Source: an uncultured Alcaligenaceae bacterium (GTDB lineage: Bacteria > Pseudomonadota > Gammaproteobacteria > Burkholderiales > Burkholderiaceae_B). Taken from it: 14,261 bases of DNA. The first letter of the stretch is position 1; every line of letters starts with the position of its first letter. The notes beneath the pieces are model-generated. The model did no database searches. It was not told where the DNA came from and saw only the letters and a program-made list of their open reading frames with translations. The stretch covers positions 1 to 14,261 of the forward strand of contig CALEQZ010000066.1 in the NCBI GenBank assembly GCA_937908115.1, read 5' to 3'. The translations under genes and the position numbers were made by a program. Below are positions 1-6,826 of this stretch, one piece after another.

Positions 1-314
1 CGGTGCCGGCTGCAGCGCGCGCGGCACCCGCCGCAGCGGTCGCCGCCACGCCGGCCGGCAACGGCGTGCCTGCGGCGCCGTCGCCTGCGCCCGCACCTTC
101 GCCCGTGCTGTCGGGGTTGCTGGGCAGTATTTCGCTGGACCAACCCTTGCGCGAGGCCCGTGACGCGTTCGAGCGCATCTACTTCGAGTATCACCTTGGG
201 CGCGAAAGCCACAGCATGACCCGGGTGTCCGAAAAGACCGGCCTGGAACGCACCCACCTTTACCGCAAGCTCAAGCAATTGGGCATCGAGTCGGCACGCA
301 AGCGCGGCTCATGA
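1..314 (+). CDS. C-terminal end of NtrX-like sigma-54 response regulator (partial)
   Basis: Only the last 103 codons lie in the window (reading from base 3, a GTG codon that is internal, not a start). The first ~38 residues are a low-complexity Ala/Pro linker. The rest is a Fis-type helix-turn-helix (about residues 48-95) with the segments LREARDAFER, FEYHL and LERTHLYRKLKQLG, which is how NtrC/NtrX-class regulators end. By family, this part binds an enhancer-like DNA site, while the missing receiver and AAA+ domains would sense phosphorylation and activate sigma-54 RNA polymerase. NtrY-NtrX pairs next to trkA are common in betaproteobacteria, which favours NtrX over NtrC. Its TGA overlaps the trkA ATG (ATGA, 311-314), implying cotranscription and translational coupling. 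The exact family member cannot be fixed without the N-terminus. Confidence 0.85.
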   Translation, partial: VPAAARAAPAAAVAATPAGNGVPAAPSPAPAPSPVLSGLLGSISLDQPLREARDAFERIYFEYHLGRESHSMTRVSEKTGLERTHLYRKLKQLGIESARKRGS

Positions 315-1690
315 AGATCCTCATCGTCGGGGCCGGTCGCGTGGGCACGAGCGTGGCCGAAAACCTCGTGTCCGAGCAGAATGACATCACGGTCGTCGAC
401 ACCGACGCCGACAAGCTCGCCTACCTGCAGGAACGCTTCGACCTGCGCACGGTCGCAGGCGACGGCAGCCAGATTTCGGTCCTGCGCCAGGCCGGCGCGG
501 ACGAGGCCGACCTGTTGATCGCGTGCGCGGCCTCGGATTCGATCAACCTGGTGGTCTGCAAAGTGGCACGGCAGTTGTTCAACGTGCCACGCCGCATCGC
601 CCGCATCCGCTCGCCCGAATATCCGGAGCTCGAGGAGTTGATGGGCGACGAAGGCTTTTGCGTCGATGCACTGATCAGCCCGGAGCGCAGCGTCGCCACC
701 TACCTGCATAGCCTGATCGAGTTTCCCGAGGCGCTGCAGGTGGTGGAGTTTGCCGGCGGACGCGTGAGCGTCATCGCTGCGCGCGTGGCCGCCGGCAGTC
801 GGGCTGCCGGGCGGCGCCTGGACGAGCTCGACGACGTCCTGCCCGGCGTGCAGGCCAGGGTGGTGCAGGTGCTGCGCCACGGCCGGGCGCTGCCCAACGG
901 CGCGGCAACCGTACTGCAGGGTGGCGACGAAATCATCGTCGTGGTCGACACGCGGCACGCGCGGCGCGCCGTTCGCCAACTGCGCGAGGCCGAAAAGGCG
1001 GTGCGCCGGGTGATGATCGCCGGCGGCGGCAACATTGGCATGCGCCTGGCGCGCATGCTGGCCGAAGAAAATTACAGCGTGCGCATCATCGAACGTAGCC
1101 AGTCGCGCTGCGAGTACCTGGCCACCCAGCTGCCGGACAACGTGTTGGTGCTGCACGGCAATGGTACCGACGAGGCGCTGCTCGAGCGCGAGAACATCGA
1201 GGACATGGATACGTGGCTGGCGCTGACCAGCGACGACGAGGACAACATCATGTCTTCGCTGCTTGCCAAGCGGTTGGGCGCGCGCAAGGTCATCGCGCTG
1301 ATCAACCGCCAGGCCTACGGCGAACTGATGCAGGGCAGCCACATCGATATCGCGGTCTCGCCCTCCCAGGCGACGATGAGCGAGCTGCTGCGGCACGTCC
1401 GGCGCGGCGACGTGGTCGCCGTGCACCGCCTGCGCCAGGGCGTGGCCGAAGCGTTGGAGGCCATCGCCCATGGCGACCGCGCCACGTCCAAGGTGGTCGG
1501 CCGCAAGGTCTCCGACATCCGGCTGCCTACTGGCGCGAGCATCGGGGCGCTGGCGCGCGGCGACGAAATCATCATGCCGGGCCCCGATACCGTCATTGAA
1601 TCCGGCGACCACGTCATCGTGTTCGTTCCTAGCCGGCGCCAGATGCCCAAGGTGGAGAAGCTGTTCCAGGTCTCCGCCTCGTTCTTCTAG
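311..1690 (+). CDS. trkA: Trk potassium uptake regulatory subunit TrkA
   Basis: Peripheral membrane NAD(H)-binding protein that gates TrkH/TrkG-type potassium channels at the inner face of the cytoplasmic membrane. The 459 residues match the usual length of about 458. Two RCK halves are visible. The first begins with the Rossmann motif GAGRVG (residues 7-12) and an acidic end of beta-2 (VVD, 28-30). The second begins at about residue 233 with GGGNIG (238-243) and IIER (259-262). Each half is followed by a RCK_C domain; the last ends near SGDHVIVFVP (431-440). The start overlaps the stop of the upstream regulator and no good Shine-Dalgarno is seen, so translation is probably coupled. trkH follows 16 bases downstream, giving a complete uptake system. 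Confidence 0.96.
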   Translation: MKILIVGAGRVGTSVAENLVSEQNDITVVDTDADKLAYLQERFDLRTVAGDGSQISVLRQAGADEADLLIACAASDSINLVVCKVARQLFNVPRRIARIRSPEYPELEELMGDEGFCVDALISPERSVATYLHSLIEFPEALQVVEFAGGRVSVIAARVAAGSRAAGRRLDELDDVLPGVQARVVQVLRHGRALPNGAATVLQGGDEIIVVVDTRHARRAVRQLREAEKAVRRVMIAGGGNIGMRLARMLAEENYSVRIIERSQSRCEYLATQLPDNVLVLHGNGTDEALLERENIEDMDTWLALTSDDEDNIMSSLLAKRLGARKVIALINRQAYGELMQGSHIDIAVSPSQATMSELLRHVRRGDVVAVHRLRQGVAEALEAIAHGDRATSKVVGRKVSDIRLPTGASIGALARGDEIIMPGPDTVIESGDHVIVFVPSRRQMPKVEKLFQVSASFF

Positions 1691-1706
1691 GATCCTGCCG
1701 CCTGCC

Positions 1707-3176
1707 ATGCGCCGCCTGCTCGCAGTCCTGAACATGCTGGGCTTTACCATGGTCGTGTTTGCCGCGACCATGGCCGTGCCAACGGCCGTGGCGGCGTGGG
1801 GCGGCGACGATGCGCTCGATGCCTTCGTCGACGGCTTGCTGGTGGCGCTGGCCATCGGCCTGGTGCTGTGGGCAGGGACCCGGCGCGGGCGCTGTGAGCT
1901 GCGGCCGCGCGACGGCTTCCTGCTCGTGTCCCTGGTTTGGGTGGTGCTGCCCGCGCTGGCCACGATTCCGCTGCTGATCTATTTCCACCGCGCCGGCACG
2001 CCGTTGGGATTCACCGACGCCTACTTTGAGGCGATGTCGGGGTTGACGACGACCGGCGCCACCATCCTGTCCGGCCTGGACAAGCTGCCCGCCTCCATCA
2101 ATGTCTGGCGCGCGACCATGATATGGGTCGGCGGCATGGGCATACTGGTGTTGGCCGTCGCGGTGCTGCCGCTGTTGGGCGTGGGCGGGCACCAGGTGTT
2201 CCGCGCCGAAACGCCAGGACCCATGAAGGATGAAAAGCTCACCCCGCGCATCGCCGGCACCGCCAAGGCCCTGTACGCGGTGTATTTTGGCCTGTCGGTA
2301 CTGTGCCTGCTGGCTTATCGTGCCGCCGGCCTGGACTGGTTCGAGGCCTGGTGCCACATGGCCACCACCATGGGGTTGGGCGGCTTCTCCACCCATGACG
2401 CGGGGTTTGCGGCCTTCGATTCCGTCTCGGTTGAAATCGTGGCCATGGTGTTCATGCTGATCGCCGGGGTCAACTTCGCCACGCACTTCAGCGTGCTGCG
2501 CACCCGCAGCCTGCGGCCGTACCTGGCATGCCCCCAGACCATCCCCTACCTGGTCACGGTGCTGGGCGGCGGGCTGCTCGTGACGGCCTTCCTGTACTGG
2601 CGCCAGGTCTACGACTCGCCCCTGCAGGCCCTGCGCTACGGGATGTTCAATACCATCTCGGTGGCGACCACGACGGGTTATGCCAACACGGATTATGTGC
2701 AGTGGCCGCTGTTCGCGCCCATGGTGATGCTGGTGCTGTCGACCTTCGCGACCTCGGCGGGCTCCACCGGTGGCGGCATCAAGATGATACGGGCGGTCAT
2801 GCTGGTCAAGCAGGCGCGGCAGGAAATGGTGGGCATCGTCCACCCCCACGCGGTCGCGCCAGTGCGCGTCTCGGGGCGCATCGTGCCGCCGCGCGTGCTG
2901 GCATCGGTGCTGGCCTTCATGATGGTCTACGGGCTGTCGCTGGGCCTGCTGACCGCGCTGATGCTGCTCTCGGGGCTGGATCCGGTGCTGGCGTTTTCGG
3001 CGGTGCTGGCGTCACTGAACAACATCGGGCCGGGCCTGGGTCCGCTGGGGCCCATGGGCAGCTTCGCCAGCCTGAGCGAATTCCAGACCTGGGTGTGCAC
3101 CTTCGCCATGCTGATCGGCCGCCTGGAATTCTTCACCGTGCTGGTGCTCTTTACGCCGGGGTTCTGGCGCAAGTAG
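1707..3176 (+). CDS. trkH: Trk potassium uptake transmembrane subunit TrkH
   Basis: Integral membrane channel subunit that works with TrkA for K+ uptake; 489 residues, close to the usual ~483. The four pore-loop repeats are readable: TTTGAT (114-119), TMGLGGFST (221-229), ATTTGYANTD (320-329) and NNIGPGLG (438-445), each carrying the conserved filter glycine. The C-terminus GRLEFFTVLVLFTPGFW (471-487) is typical of TrkH. The reading frame is open further upstream into trkA, but ATG 1707 gives the expected N-terminus with a hydrophobic first helix. A weak AGGA lies 13 bases upstream of it, so coupling to trkA is likely. A hairpin at 3190-3213 probably ends the transcript. No key residue appears to be missing. 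Confidence 0.95.
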   Translation: MRRLLAVLNMLGFTMVVFAATMAVPTAVAAWGGDDALDAFVDGLLVALAIGLVLWAGTRRGRCELRPRDGFLLVSLVWVVLPALATIPLLIYFHRAGTPLGFTDAYFEAMSGLTTTGATILSGLDKLPASINVWRATMIWVGGMGILVLAVAVLPLLGVGGHQVFRAETPGPMKDEKLTPRIAGTAKALYAVYFGLSVLCLLAYRAAGLDWFEAWCHMATTMGLGGFSTHDAGFAAFDSVSVEIVAMVFMLIAGVNFATHFSVLRTRSLRPYLACPQTIPYLVTVLGGGLLVTAFLYWRQVYDSPLQALRYGMFNTISVATTTGYANTDYVQWPLFAPMVMLVLSTFATSAGSTGGGIKMIRAVMLVKQARQEMVGIVHPHAVAPVRVSGRIVPPRVLASVLAFMMVYGLSLGLLTALMLLSGLDPVLAFSAVLASLNNIGPGLGPLGPMGSFASLSEFQTWVCTFAMLIGRLEFFTVLVLFTPGFWRK

Positions 3177-3189
3177 GGCCGCATCGCCG

Positions 3190-3213
3190 CCGCGCTTATG
3201 CCGTCAAGCGCGG
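3190..3213. terminator. GC-rich hairpin between convergent trkH and XdhC-family gene
   Basis: Perfect 8-bp inverted repeat: CCGCGCTT (3190-3197), 8-base loop, AAGCGCGG (3206-3213). It lies between the two stop codons of converging genes, where a bidirectional terminator is expected. There is no T-tract on either strand, so it is not a canonical intrinsic terminator and may act with Rho or as a 3'-end stabiliser. Confidence 0.5.
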
Positions 3214-3235
3214 GGCTGGCGTGGCGTGCGGCCGG

Positions 3236-4216
3236 TCAGGCCGAAGCAGCGCAGGCGCTGGCGCTTGCCGCCGCGATAACCTGGCGGTTGCGCACCTGGA
3301 CCAGTTCGGCGGCGATGGCCACGGCGATTTCGGCCGGCGTGCGGCTGCCTATGGGCAGGCCGACCGGGCCGTGCAGGCGGTCGATTTGGTCGTCCTGCAG
3401 GTCGAACATGCGCAGGCGCTCGCGCCGCTTGGCCTGGTTGGCCCGCGAGCCGAGCGCGCCGACATAGAAGGCGGGCGATTTCAGCGCCTCGAGCAAGGCC
3501 ATGTCGTCCAGCTTGGGATCGTGGGTGACGGCGACGATGGCCGTGCGCGCGTCCACGCCGATTTCCAGCACCGTGTCGTCGGGCATGCCGGTGCGCAGCT
3601 CCACTTCGGGCAGCTGCCATTGTGCGAAGAACTCCTCGCGGGGATCGCACACCATCACGTGGAATTCCAGCGCCGTGGCGATCTCGGCCAGGATGCGCGC
3701 GGTCTGGTTGGCACCGATGATCAGCAGCCGCCAGTGCGGCCCGTAGACCGTGCGGCAGGCCTGCCCCTGGCGGCCCGATGCGTCGGCGGGCGTGGCCGGC
3801 GCGAGGGTCGATTGCCCGGTCGCCAGGTCCAGGGTGCGCGCCACCAGCCGATGGGCGACGACTTCATCGAGCACGGCCTGCAGCCATCCGGCGCCGGCCA
3901 AGGGTTCGACCAGCAGCTCCAGGGTGCCGCCGCAGGGCAGGCCGAACCGCGTAGCTTCGTCGGCCGTGACGCCGTATTTGACCAGTTCCGGCTTGGCCGG
4001 CAGCGCGCCGCGCTTGGCACGGTCGATCAGGTCGTCCTCGATGCAGCCGCCGGACACGGATCCGCACACCCGGCCGTCGGCGCTGACCGCCAACAGCGCG
4101 CCGGGCTGGCGCGGCGCCGATCCCCATGTCTGCATGACGGTGGCCAGGTACACCGCCTGGCCCTGGCCCAGCCAGGCCAGCGCCTGGCGCAACACTTCGG
4201 TATCGGGGGTGTTCAT
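3236..4216 (-). CDS. XdhC/CoxI-family protein
   Basis: Member of the XdhC/CoxI family, whose characterised members bind molybdenum cofactor and assist sulfuration and insertion into xanthine dehydrogenase or related molybdo-hydroxylases. The 326 residues show both family domains. The N-terminal XdhC/CoxI domain has WGSAPRQPGA (31-40), CGSVSGGCIEDD (51-62) and GLPCGGTLELLVEP (92-105). The C-terminal Rossmann-like domain covers about 163-305, with CDPREEF (190-196), THDPKLDD (231-238) and ALGSRANQAKRRERL (254-268). The usual GAG of the nucleotide-binding turn reads GAN (168-170). No molybdo-hydroxylase gene is in the window, so the client enzyme is unknown. It is divergent from a TauE-type exporter gene with a shared promoter region. 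No Shine-Dalgarno is visible before the ATG at 4216. The family call is firm, the physiological role open. Confidence 0.9.
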   Translation of the reverse strand: MNTPDTEVLRQALAWLGQGQAVYLATVMQTWGSAPRQPGALLAVSADGRVCGSVSGGCIEDDLIDRAKRGALPAKPELVKYGVTADEATRFGLPCGGTLELLVEPLAGAGWLQAVLDEVVAHRLVARTLDLATGQSTLAPATPADASGRQGQACRTVYGPHWRLLIIGANQTARILAEIATALEFHVMVCDPREEFFAQWQLPEVELRTGMPDDTVLEIGVDARTAIVAVTHDPKLDDMALLEALKSPAFYVGALGSRANQAKRRERLRMFDLQDDQIDRLHGPVGLPIGSRTPAEIAVAIAAELVQVRNRQVIAAASASACAASA

Positions 4217-4239
4217 GGTAGGGTTTGGTGTTTTTGCGC

Positions 4240-4256
4240 GCGGCCGGCTTGGCCGC
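4240..4256. repeat. Inverted repeat in the XdhC/TauE divergent promoter region
   Basis: Perfect 6-bp inverted repeat: GCGGCC (4240-4245), 5-base loop, GGCCGC (4251-4256). It covers the candidate -35 of the TauE-type gene and would form a hairpin in the leader of the XdhC-family mRNA. It could be an operator or simply GC-rich chance. Confidence 0.35.
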
Positions 4257-4278
4257 AGGCAATGACCGCCAGTATATT
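4249..4278 (+). promoter_or_regulatory. Candidate sigma-70 promoter for the TauE-type gene
   Basis: TTGGCC (4249-4254) and TATATT (4273-4278) are separated by 18 bases. The predicted start near 4285 leaves a leader of about 30 bases. The leader contains GGAAG (4303-4307), 7 bases before the ATG at 4315. The -10 shares bases 4273-4276 with the opposing promoter. Confidence 0.45.
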
Positions 4279-4298
4279 GGACGGTTTTATCGCATCAA
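4271..4298 (-). promoter_or_regulatory. Candidate sigma-70 promoter for the XdhC-family gene
   Basis: On the minus strand TTGATG (4298-4293) and TATACT (4276-4271) are separated by 16 bases, a good match to TTGACA/TATAAT. The predicted start near 4264 leaves a leader of about 48 bases, which contains the 4240-4256 hairpin. Its -10 overlaps the -10 of the divergent promoter. Confidence 0.5.
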
Positions 4299-4314
4299 CG
4301 ACGGAAGCGCATTC

Positions 4315-5139
4315 ATGGATCCCTTGTTTCTCGGCGTCTTGCTCCTTTTGGGCGCGATTGCCGGTTTTGCGGCCGGCCTGCTCGGCATAGGCGGCGGCAT
4401 GTTGCTCGTGCCTTTCCTTACCCTGCTCCTGACCTGGCAGGGGCTGGATGCCTCACTGGTGGTGCACGCGGCCATCGCCACGTCCATGGCCTCGATTTTG
4501 TTCACCTCGGTATCGAGCGTGATCTCGCACCACCGCAAGGGAGCGGTGCGCTGGAAACTCGTGGCTGCCTTCGCCCCGGGCATCGTGCTCGGCGGGTTGC
4601 TGGCCGGCGGCGCGGTCTTCGCCGCGCTCAAGACGGGTTGGCTGGCGCTGTTCTTTGCGCTGTTCGTCGGTTATTCGGCGCTGCAGATGCTGTTGGACAA
4701 AAAGCCCAAGCCCTCGCGCCAGATGCCCGGGCCGCTGGGCACTTCCGCGGCCGGCGCCGGCATTGGCTTCCTGTCTGGGCTGGTGGGCGCCGGCGGCGGC
4801 TTCGTGTCGGTGCCTTTCATGACTTGGTGCAACGTGCCGCTGCACAACGCGGTGGCCACCTCGGCGGCGCTGGGCTTTCCGATCGCGCTGGCCAACACCG
4901 TCGGCTATGTCATCTCGGGCTTGCGCCAGCCTGACCTCGCGCCGGGCATGTTCGGCTACATCTACTGGCCCGCGCTGCTCGCGCTGGTGGTGGCCAGTGT
5001 GCTGACCGCGCCCCTGGGCGCGCGCACCGCCCACCGCCTGCCCGTCAAGTCGCTCAAGCGCGTCTTCGCCTACCTGCTGTTTTGCCTGGCCGCGTACATG
5101 TTCTACAAGGCCTACGCGGCCTTCGCGGTCGGCGCCTGA
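4315..5139 (+). CDS. TauE/SafE-family sulfite/anion exporter, inner membrane
   Basis: Predicted inner-membrane permease of the TauE/SafE family (274 residues). Members are linked to export of sulfite, sulfoacetate and related organic anions; the substrate here is not known. The sequence is almost wholly hydrophobic, with about eight membrane segments. It shows the family's internal duplication: GFAAGLLGIGGGMLLVPF (17-34) is echoed by GFLSGLVGAGGGFVSVPF (151-168). A short basic loop with Lys/Pro residues (129-137) links the halves. The frame stays open upstream to 4225, but ATG 4315 has GGAAG 7 bases ahead, lies downstream of the candidate promoter and begins directly with the first membrane helix. 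Pairing with a XdhC-family gene hints at oxidised sulfur or nitrogen compound metabolism; this is inference only. Confidence 0.92.
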   Translation: MDPLFLGVLLLLGAIAGFAAGLLGIGGGMLLVPFLTLLLTWQGLDASLVVHAAIATSMASILFTSVSSVISHHRKGAVRWKLVAAFAPGIVLGGLLAGGAVFAALKTGWLALFFALFVGYSALQMLLDKKPKPSRQMPGPLGTSAAGAGIGFLSGLVGAGGGFVSVPFMTWCNVPLHNAVATSAALGFPIALANTVGYVISGLRQPDLAPGMFGYIYWPALLALVVASVLTAPLGARTAHRLPVKSLKRVFAYLLFCLAAYMFYKAYAAFAVGA

Positions 5140-5166
5140 GCCCATCGGCAATCGCGCGTCGCGAAT

Positions 5167-5186
5167 CGGCCGGCTGTCCCCGGCCG
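5167..5186 (+). terminator. Hairpin downstream of the TauE-type gene
   Basis: Perfect 7-bp inverted repeat CGGCCGG (5167-5173), 6-base loop, CCGGCCG (5180-5186), beginning 27 bases after the TauE-type stop codon. There is no T-tract, so terminator function is a guess from position and stability. Confidence 0.35.
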
Positions 5187-5231
5187 CCGCACGCGGCGCC
5201 GCCCCAGCCGGCCGTCACGGCGCATCTCAAA

Positions 5232-5276
5232 GGGTATGGCCACCACTGGGCCGGCCGCTGGCCTAGGTGTATACCC
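5232..5276. repeat. Interrupted long inverted repeat
   Basis: GGGTAT (5232-5237) pairs with ATACCC (5271-5276), and the adjoining GGCCA (5238-5242) pairs with TGGCC (5259-5263). This makes an 11-bp stem with a 7-base bulge on one side. Short alternating CCC/GGG runs follow to about 5298 and could form competing stems. Function unknown. Confidence 0.3.
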
Positions 5277-5372
5277 GAATAGGGAATAACCCGGGCACCC
5301 TGGAAATCGTTGGCGTGTGCGGGCTGGCGCACAGTCCCGTCCGCCAACCCGCACGAATCTTGGCTTGTAAGT

Positions 5373-5388
5373 GGACGCTCGCGCGTCC
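5373..5388. repeat. 16-base palindrome, operator-like
   Basis: Perfect inverted repeat GGACGC-TCGC-GCGTCC. Spacing and size suit a dimeric repressor site or a small hairpin. It lies 80 bases upstream of the candidate promoter of the YbdK-type gene. Confidence 0.3.
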
Positions 5389-5454
5389 GTGCCGGGAAAA
5401 TTCGTCATCTTCCGCCATAGCCGGTACAAATGTCACGATTTTCAAAGAATTCGC

Positions 5455-5491
5455 CGGCATGGCGCGGCTACACTGCGAGTCCGCCGTGCCG
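5455..5491. repeat. Near-perfect 10-base inverted repeat bracketing the candidate -10
   Basis: CGGCATGGCG (5455-5464) and CGCCGTGCCG (5482-5491) pair over 10 positions with one T.G wobble. The 17-base loop contains TACACT. As DNA it could be an operator covering the promoter; if transcribed from further upstream it would be a hairpin about 70 bases before the start codon. Confidence 0.4.
5469..5474 (+). promoter_or_regulatory. Candidate -10 element for the YbdK-type gene
   Basis: GGC-TACACT resembles the TAcAcT -10 often seen in GC-rich proteobacteria. No good -35 lies 16-18 bases upstream (AGAATT at 17), so an activator or another sigma factor may be involved. Start would be near 5481, giving a leader of about 80 bases. 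Confidence 0.3.
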
Positions 5492-5551
5492 AACCGAAGC
5501 CATGGGATCGCCCTCGCACAACAAAACGGCCGGCTCCCATCCGCCATTTAC

Positions 5552-5556
5552 AGGAG
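5552..5556 (+). promoter_or_regulatory. Ribosome binding site of the YbdK-type gene
   Basis: AGGAG, 6 bases before ATG 5563. It is one of the best Shine-Dalgarno sequences in the window and settles the start within a frame that is open for 192 bases more upstream. Confidence 0.75.
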
Positions 5557-5562
5557 ACCGAG

Positions 5563-6795
5563 ATGGAACAGATCCCGTTCGTTTCATCGACGCCTAATAC
5601 CTTGGGCATCGAACTCGAACTGCAACTGATCGATCCCCACTCGTTCGATCTGACCGCCGCCTCGGAGGAAGTGCTGGCGCACCTTGCCGACCATGCCGTG
5701 GCCGACCGCGTCAAGCCCGAGATCACGCGGTCCATGATAGAGCTCAATTCATCCGTGCACGAACATCCGGTCGGCCTGCTGGCCGAAATGCGCGAAATGC
5801 GCGACGCCTTGTGCGAAGCGGCCGACGCGGTCGGCGTCGCGGTCGCCGGCGGTGGTTCGCACCCGTTCATGCGCTGGCAGGAGCGTGCCATCTCGGACAG
5901 CCCGCGCTTTCAGTACCTGGCCGAAATGTACGGCTACCTGGCGCGCCAGTTCACCGTGTTCGGCCAGCACATCCACCTTGGCGTGGCCTCGGGCGACGAA
6001 GCCATTTCCCTTGCGCACAGGCTGTCTCCCTTCGTGCCGCACTTCATTGCCTTGTCGGCCTCTTCGCCGTATTACGAAGGCGTCGATACGCTGTTTTCGT
6101 GCTGCCGCCTGAACGCGGTCAACAACTTCCCGCTGTCGGGCCACATCCCGCCCGACGTCACCGATTGGTACCGCTTCGAGGCCCACCTGGCGCAGCTGCG
6201 TGCGTTCGGCCTGGCCGAAAGCATCAAGGACTTGTATTGGGACATCCGGCCCAAGCCCGAATTCGGCACGGTCGAGATACGCGTGTGCGACACGCCGCTG
6301 ACGGTCGAAAAGGCCTGCCAGCTGGCCGCCTTCGCGCAAGCGCTGGCGGTGTGGGCGATGCGCCAGCCCGCGCCACAGGAGGGCGCCTGGCTGGCCTACC
6401 GCAGCAACCATTTCCAAGCCTGCCGCTTCGGGCTGCACGGCAATTATGTGGCCGCCGACGGCCAGCGCCTGCGCCTGGTCGACCATGTGCGCGGCCTGCT
6501 GGAGCAGCTCATGCCGGTGGCCGACGAGCTGGGGACGACCGATCTGCTGGCGGTGCTGCGCGACGAAGCCATCCGCCAAGGCAACGATGCGCGCTGGCTG
6601 CGGGCCCAGTACGGCAAGCTGCGGGACCTGCCCGGTGTCGTCGATGCCATGGTGCAGGCTTTCCGGTCGGGACGCGACGGCGTGCAACTGCGTGAACAGC
6701 CGCGCCGGCGCGTGCGCGCGGCCTCCGAACCCTTGCGCGGCGTCCAGGCGCTTGCCACGCCGGAAGGGCTGGTGCCGCAGGGGCCGCTGCACTGA
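5563..6795 (+). CDS. YbdK-type carboxylate-amine ligase (glutamate-cysteine ligase 2 family)
   Basis: Cytoplasmic ATP-grasp-like ligase of the GCS2 family. Characterised YbdK has weak glutamate-cysteine ligase activity, and the physiological reaction is uncertain. Visible family motifs are GIELELQLID (15-24), MIELNSSVHEHP (58-69), GGGSHPF (96-102), FGQHIHLG (133-140), ALSASSP (163-169), YWDIRPKPEFGTVEIRVCDTP (from 225) and NHFQACRFGLHG (282-293). The start ATG 5563 has AGGAG (5552-5556) 6 bases ahead, an excellent Shine-Dalgarno; the frame is open upstream to 5371 without family character. At 410 residues it is about 40 longer than E. coli YbdK. The extra length is an Arg/Pro-rich C-terminal tail from about 375 that looks disordered. 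It converges on bioC with a hairpin between. Confidence 0.9.
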   Translation: MEQIPFVSSTPNTLGIELELQLIDPHSFDLTAASEEVLAHLADHAVADRVKPEITRSMIELNSSVHEHPVGLLAEMREMRDALCEAADAVGVAVAGGGSHPFMRWQERAISDSPRFQYLAEMYGYLARQFTVFGQHIHLGVASGDEAISLAHRLSPFVPHFIALSASSPYYEGVDTLFSCCRLNAVNNFPLSGHIPPDVTDWYRFEAHLAQLRAFGLAESIKDLYWDIRPKPEFGTVEIRVCDTPLTVEKACQLAAFAQALAVWAMRQPAPQEGAWLAYRSNHFQACRFGLHGNYVAADGQRLRLVDHVRGLLEQLMPVADELGTTDLLAVLRDEAIRQGNDARWLRAQYGKLRDLPGVVDAMVQAFRSGRDGVQLREQPRRRVRAASEPLRGVQALATPEGLVPQGPLH

Positions 6796-6796
6796 C

Positions 6797-6826
6797 CGGC
6801 CGGCCGCCCGCCTTCAACGCCGGCCG
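6797..6826. terminator. GC-rich hairpin between convergent YbdK-type gene and bioC
   Basis: Perfect 8-bp inverted repeat CGGCCGGC (6797-6804) and GCCGGCCG (6819-6826) with a 14-base loop. The stop codons are only 18 bases apart, so the right arm lies within the last codons of bioC. There is no T-tract. Likely bidirectional 3'-end structure. Confidence 0.45.

Larger units (their letters stand above)
5140..5562 (+). other. 423-base intergenic region rich in inverted repeats
   Basis: No convincing gene is present on either strand. Open frames crossing the region have no start signal or protein-family character. It holds four inverted repeats (5167-5186, 5232-5276, 5373-5388, 5455-5491), a candidate -10 at 5469-5474, and two AT-richer islands (about 5270-5315 and 5395-5455) unlike the surrounding coding DNA. 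It probably carries the end of the TauE-type transcript and the control region of the YbdK-type gene. A small RNA cannot be excluded. Confidence 0.6.

Noticed and set aside
260..1963. 567-codon open frame on the minus strand across trkA
   Set aside because: It is antisense to a clear trkA with all RCK motifs. Its product is low-complexity His/Ala/Gln/Arg-rich, typical of the antisense frame in high-GC DNA.
2528..4390. 620-codon plus-strand open frame across trkH and the XdhC-type gene
   Set aside because: It runs through two genes on opposite strands in the wrong frame, has no family character and is a GC-bias shadow.
5267..5629. 120-codon plus-strand frame in the intergenic region before the YbdK-type gene
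   Set aside because: No ribosome binding site, no recognisable family, and it overlaps the well-supported start of the YbdK-type gene in another frame.
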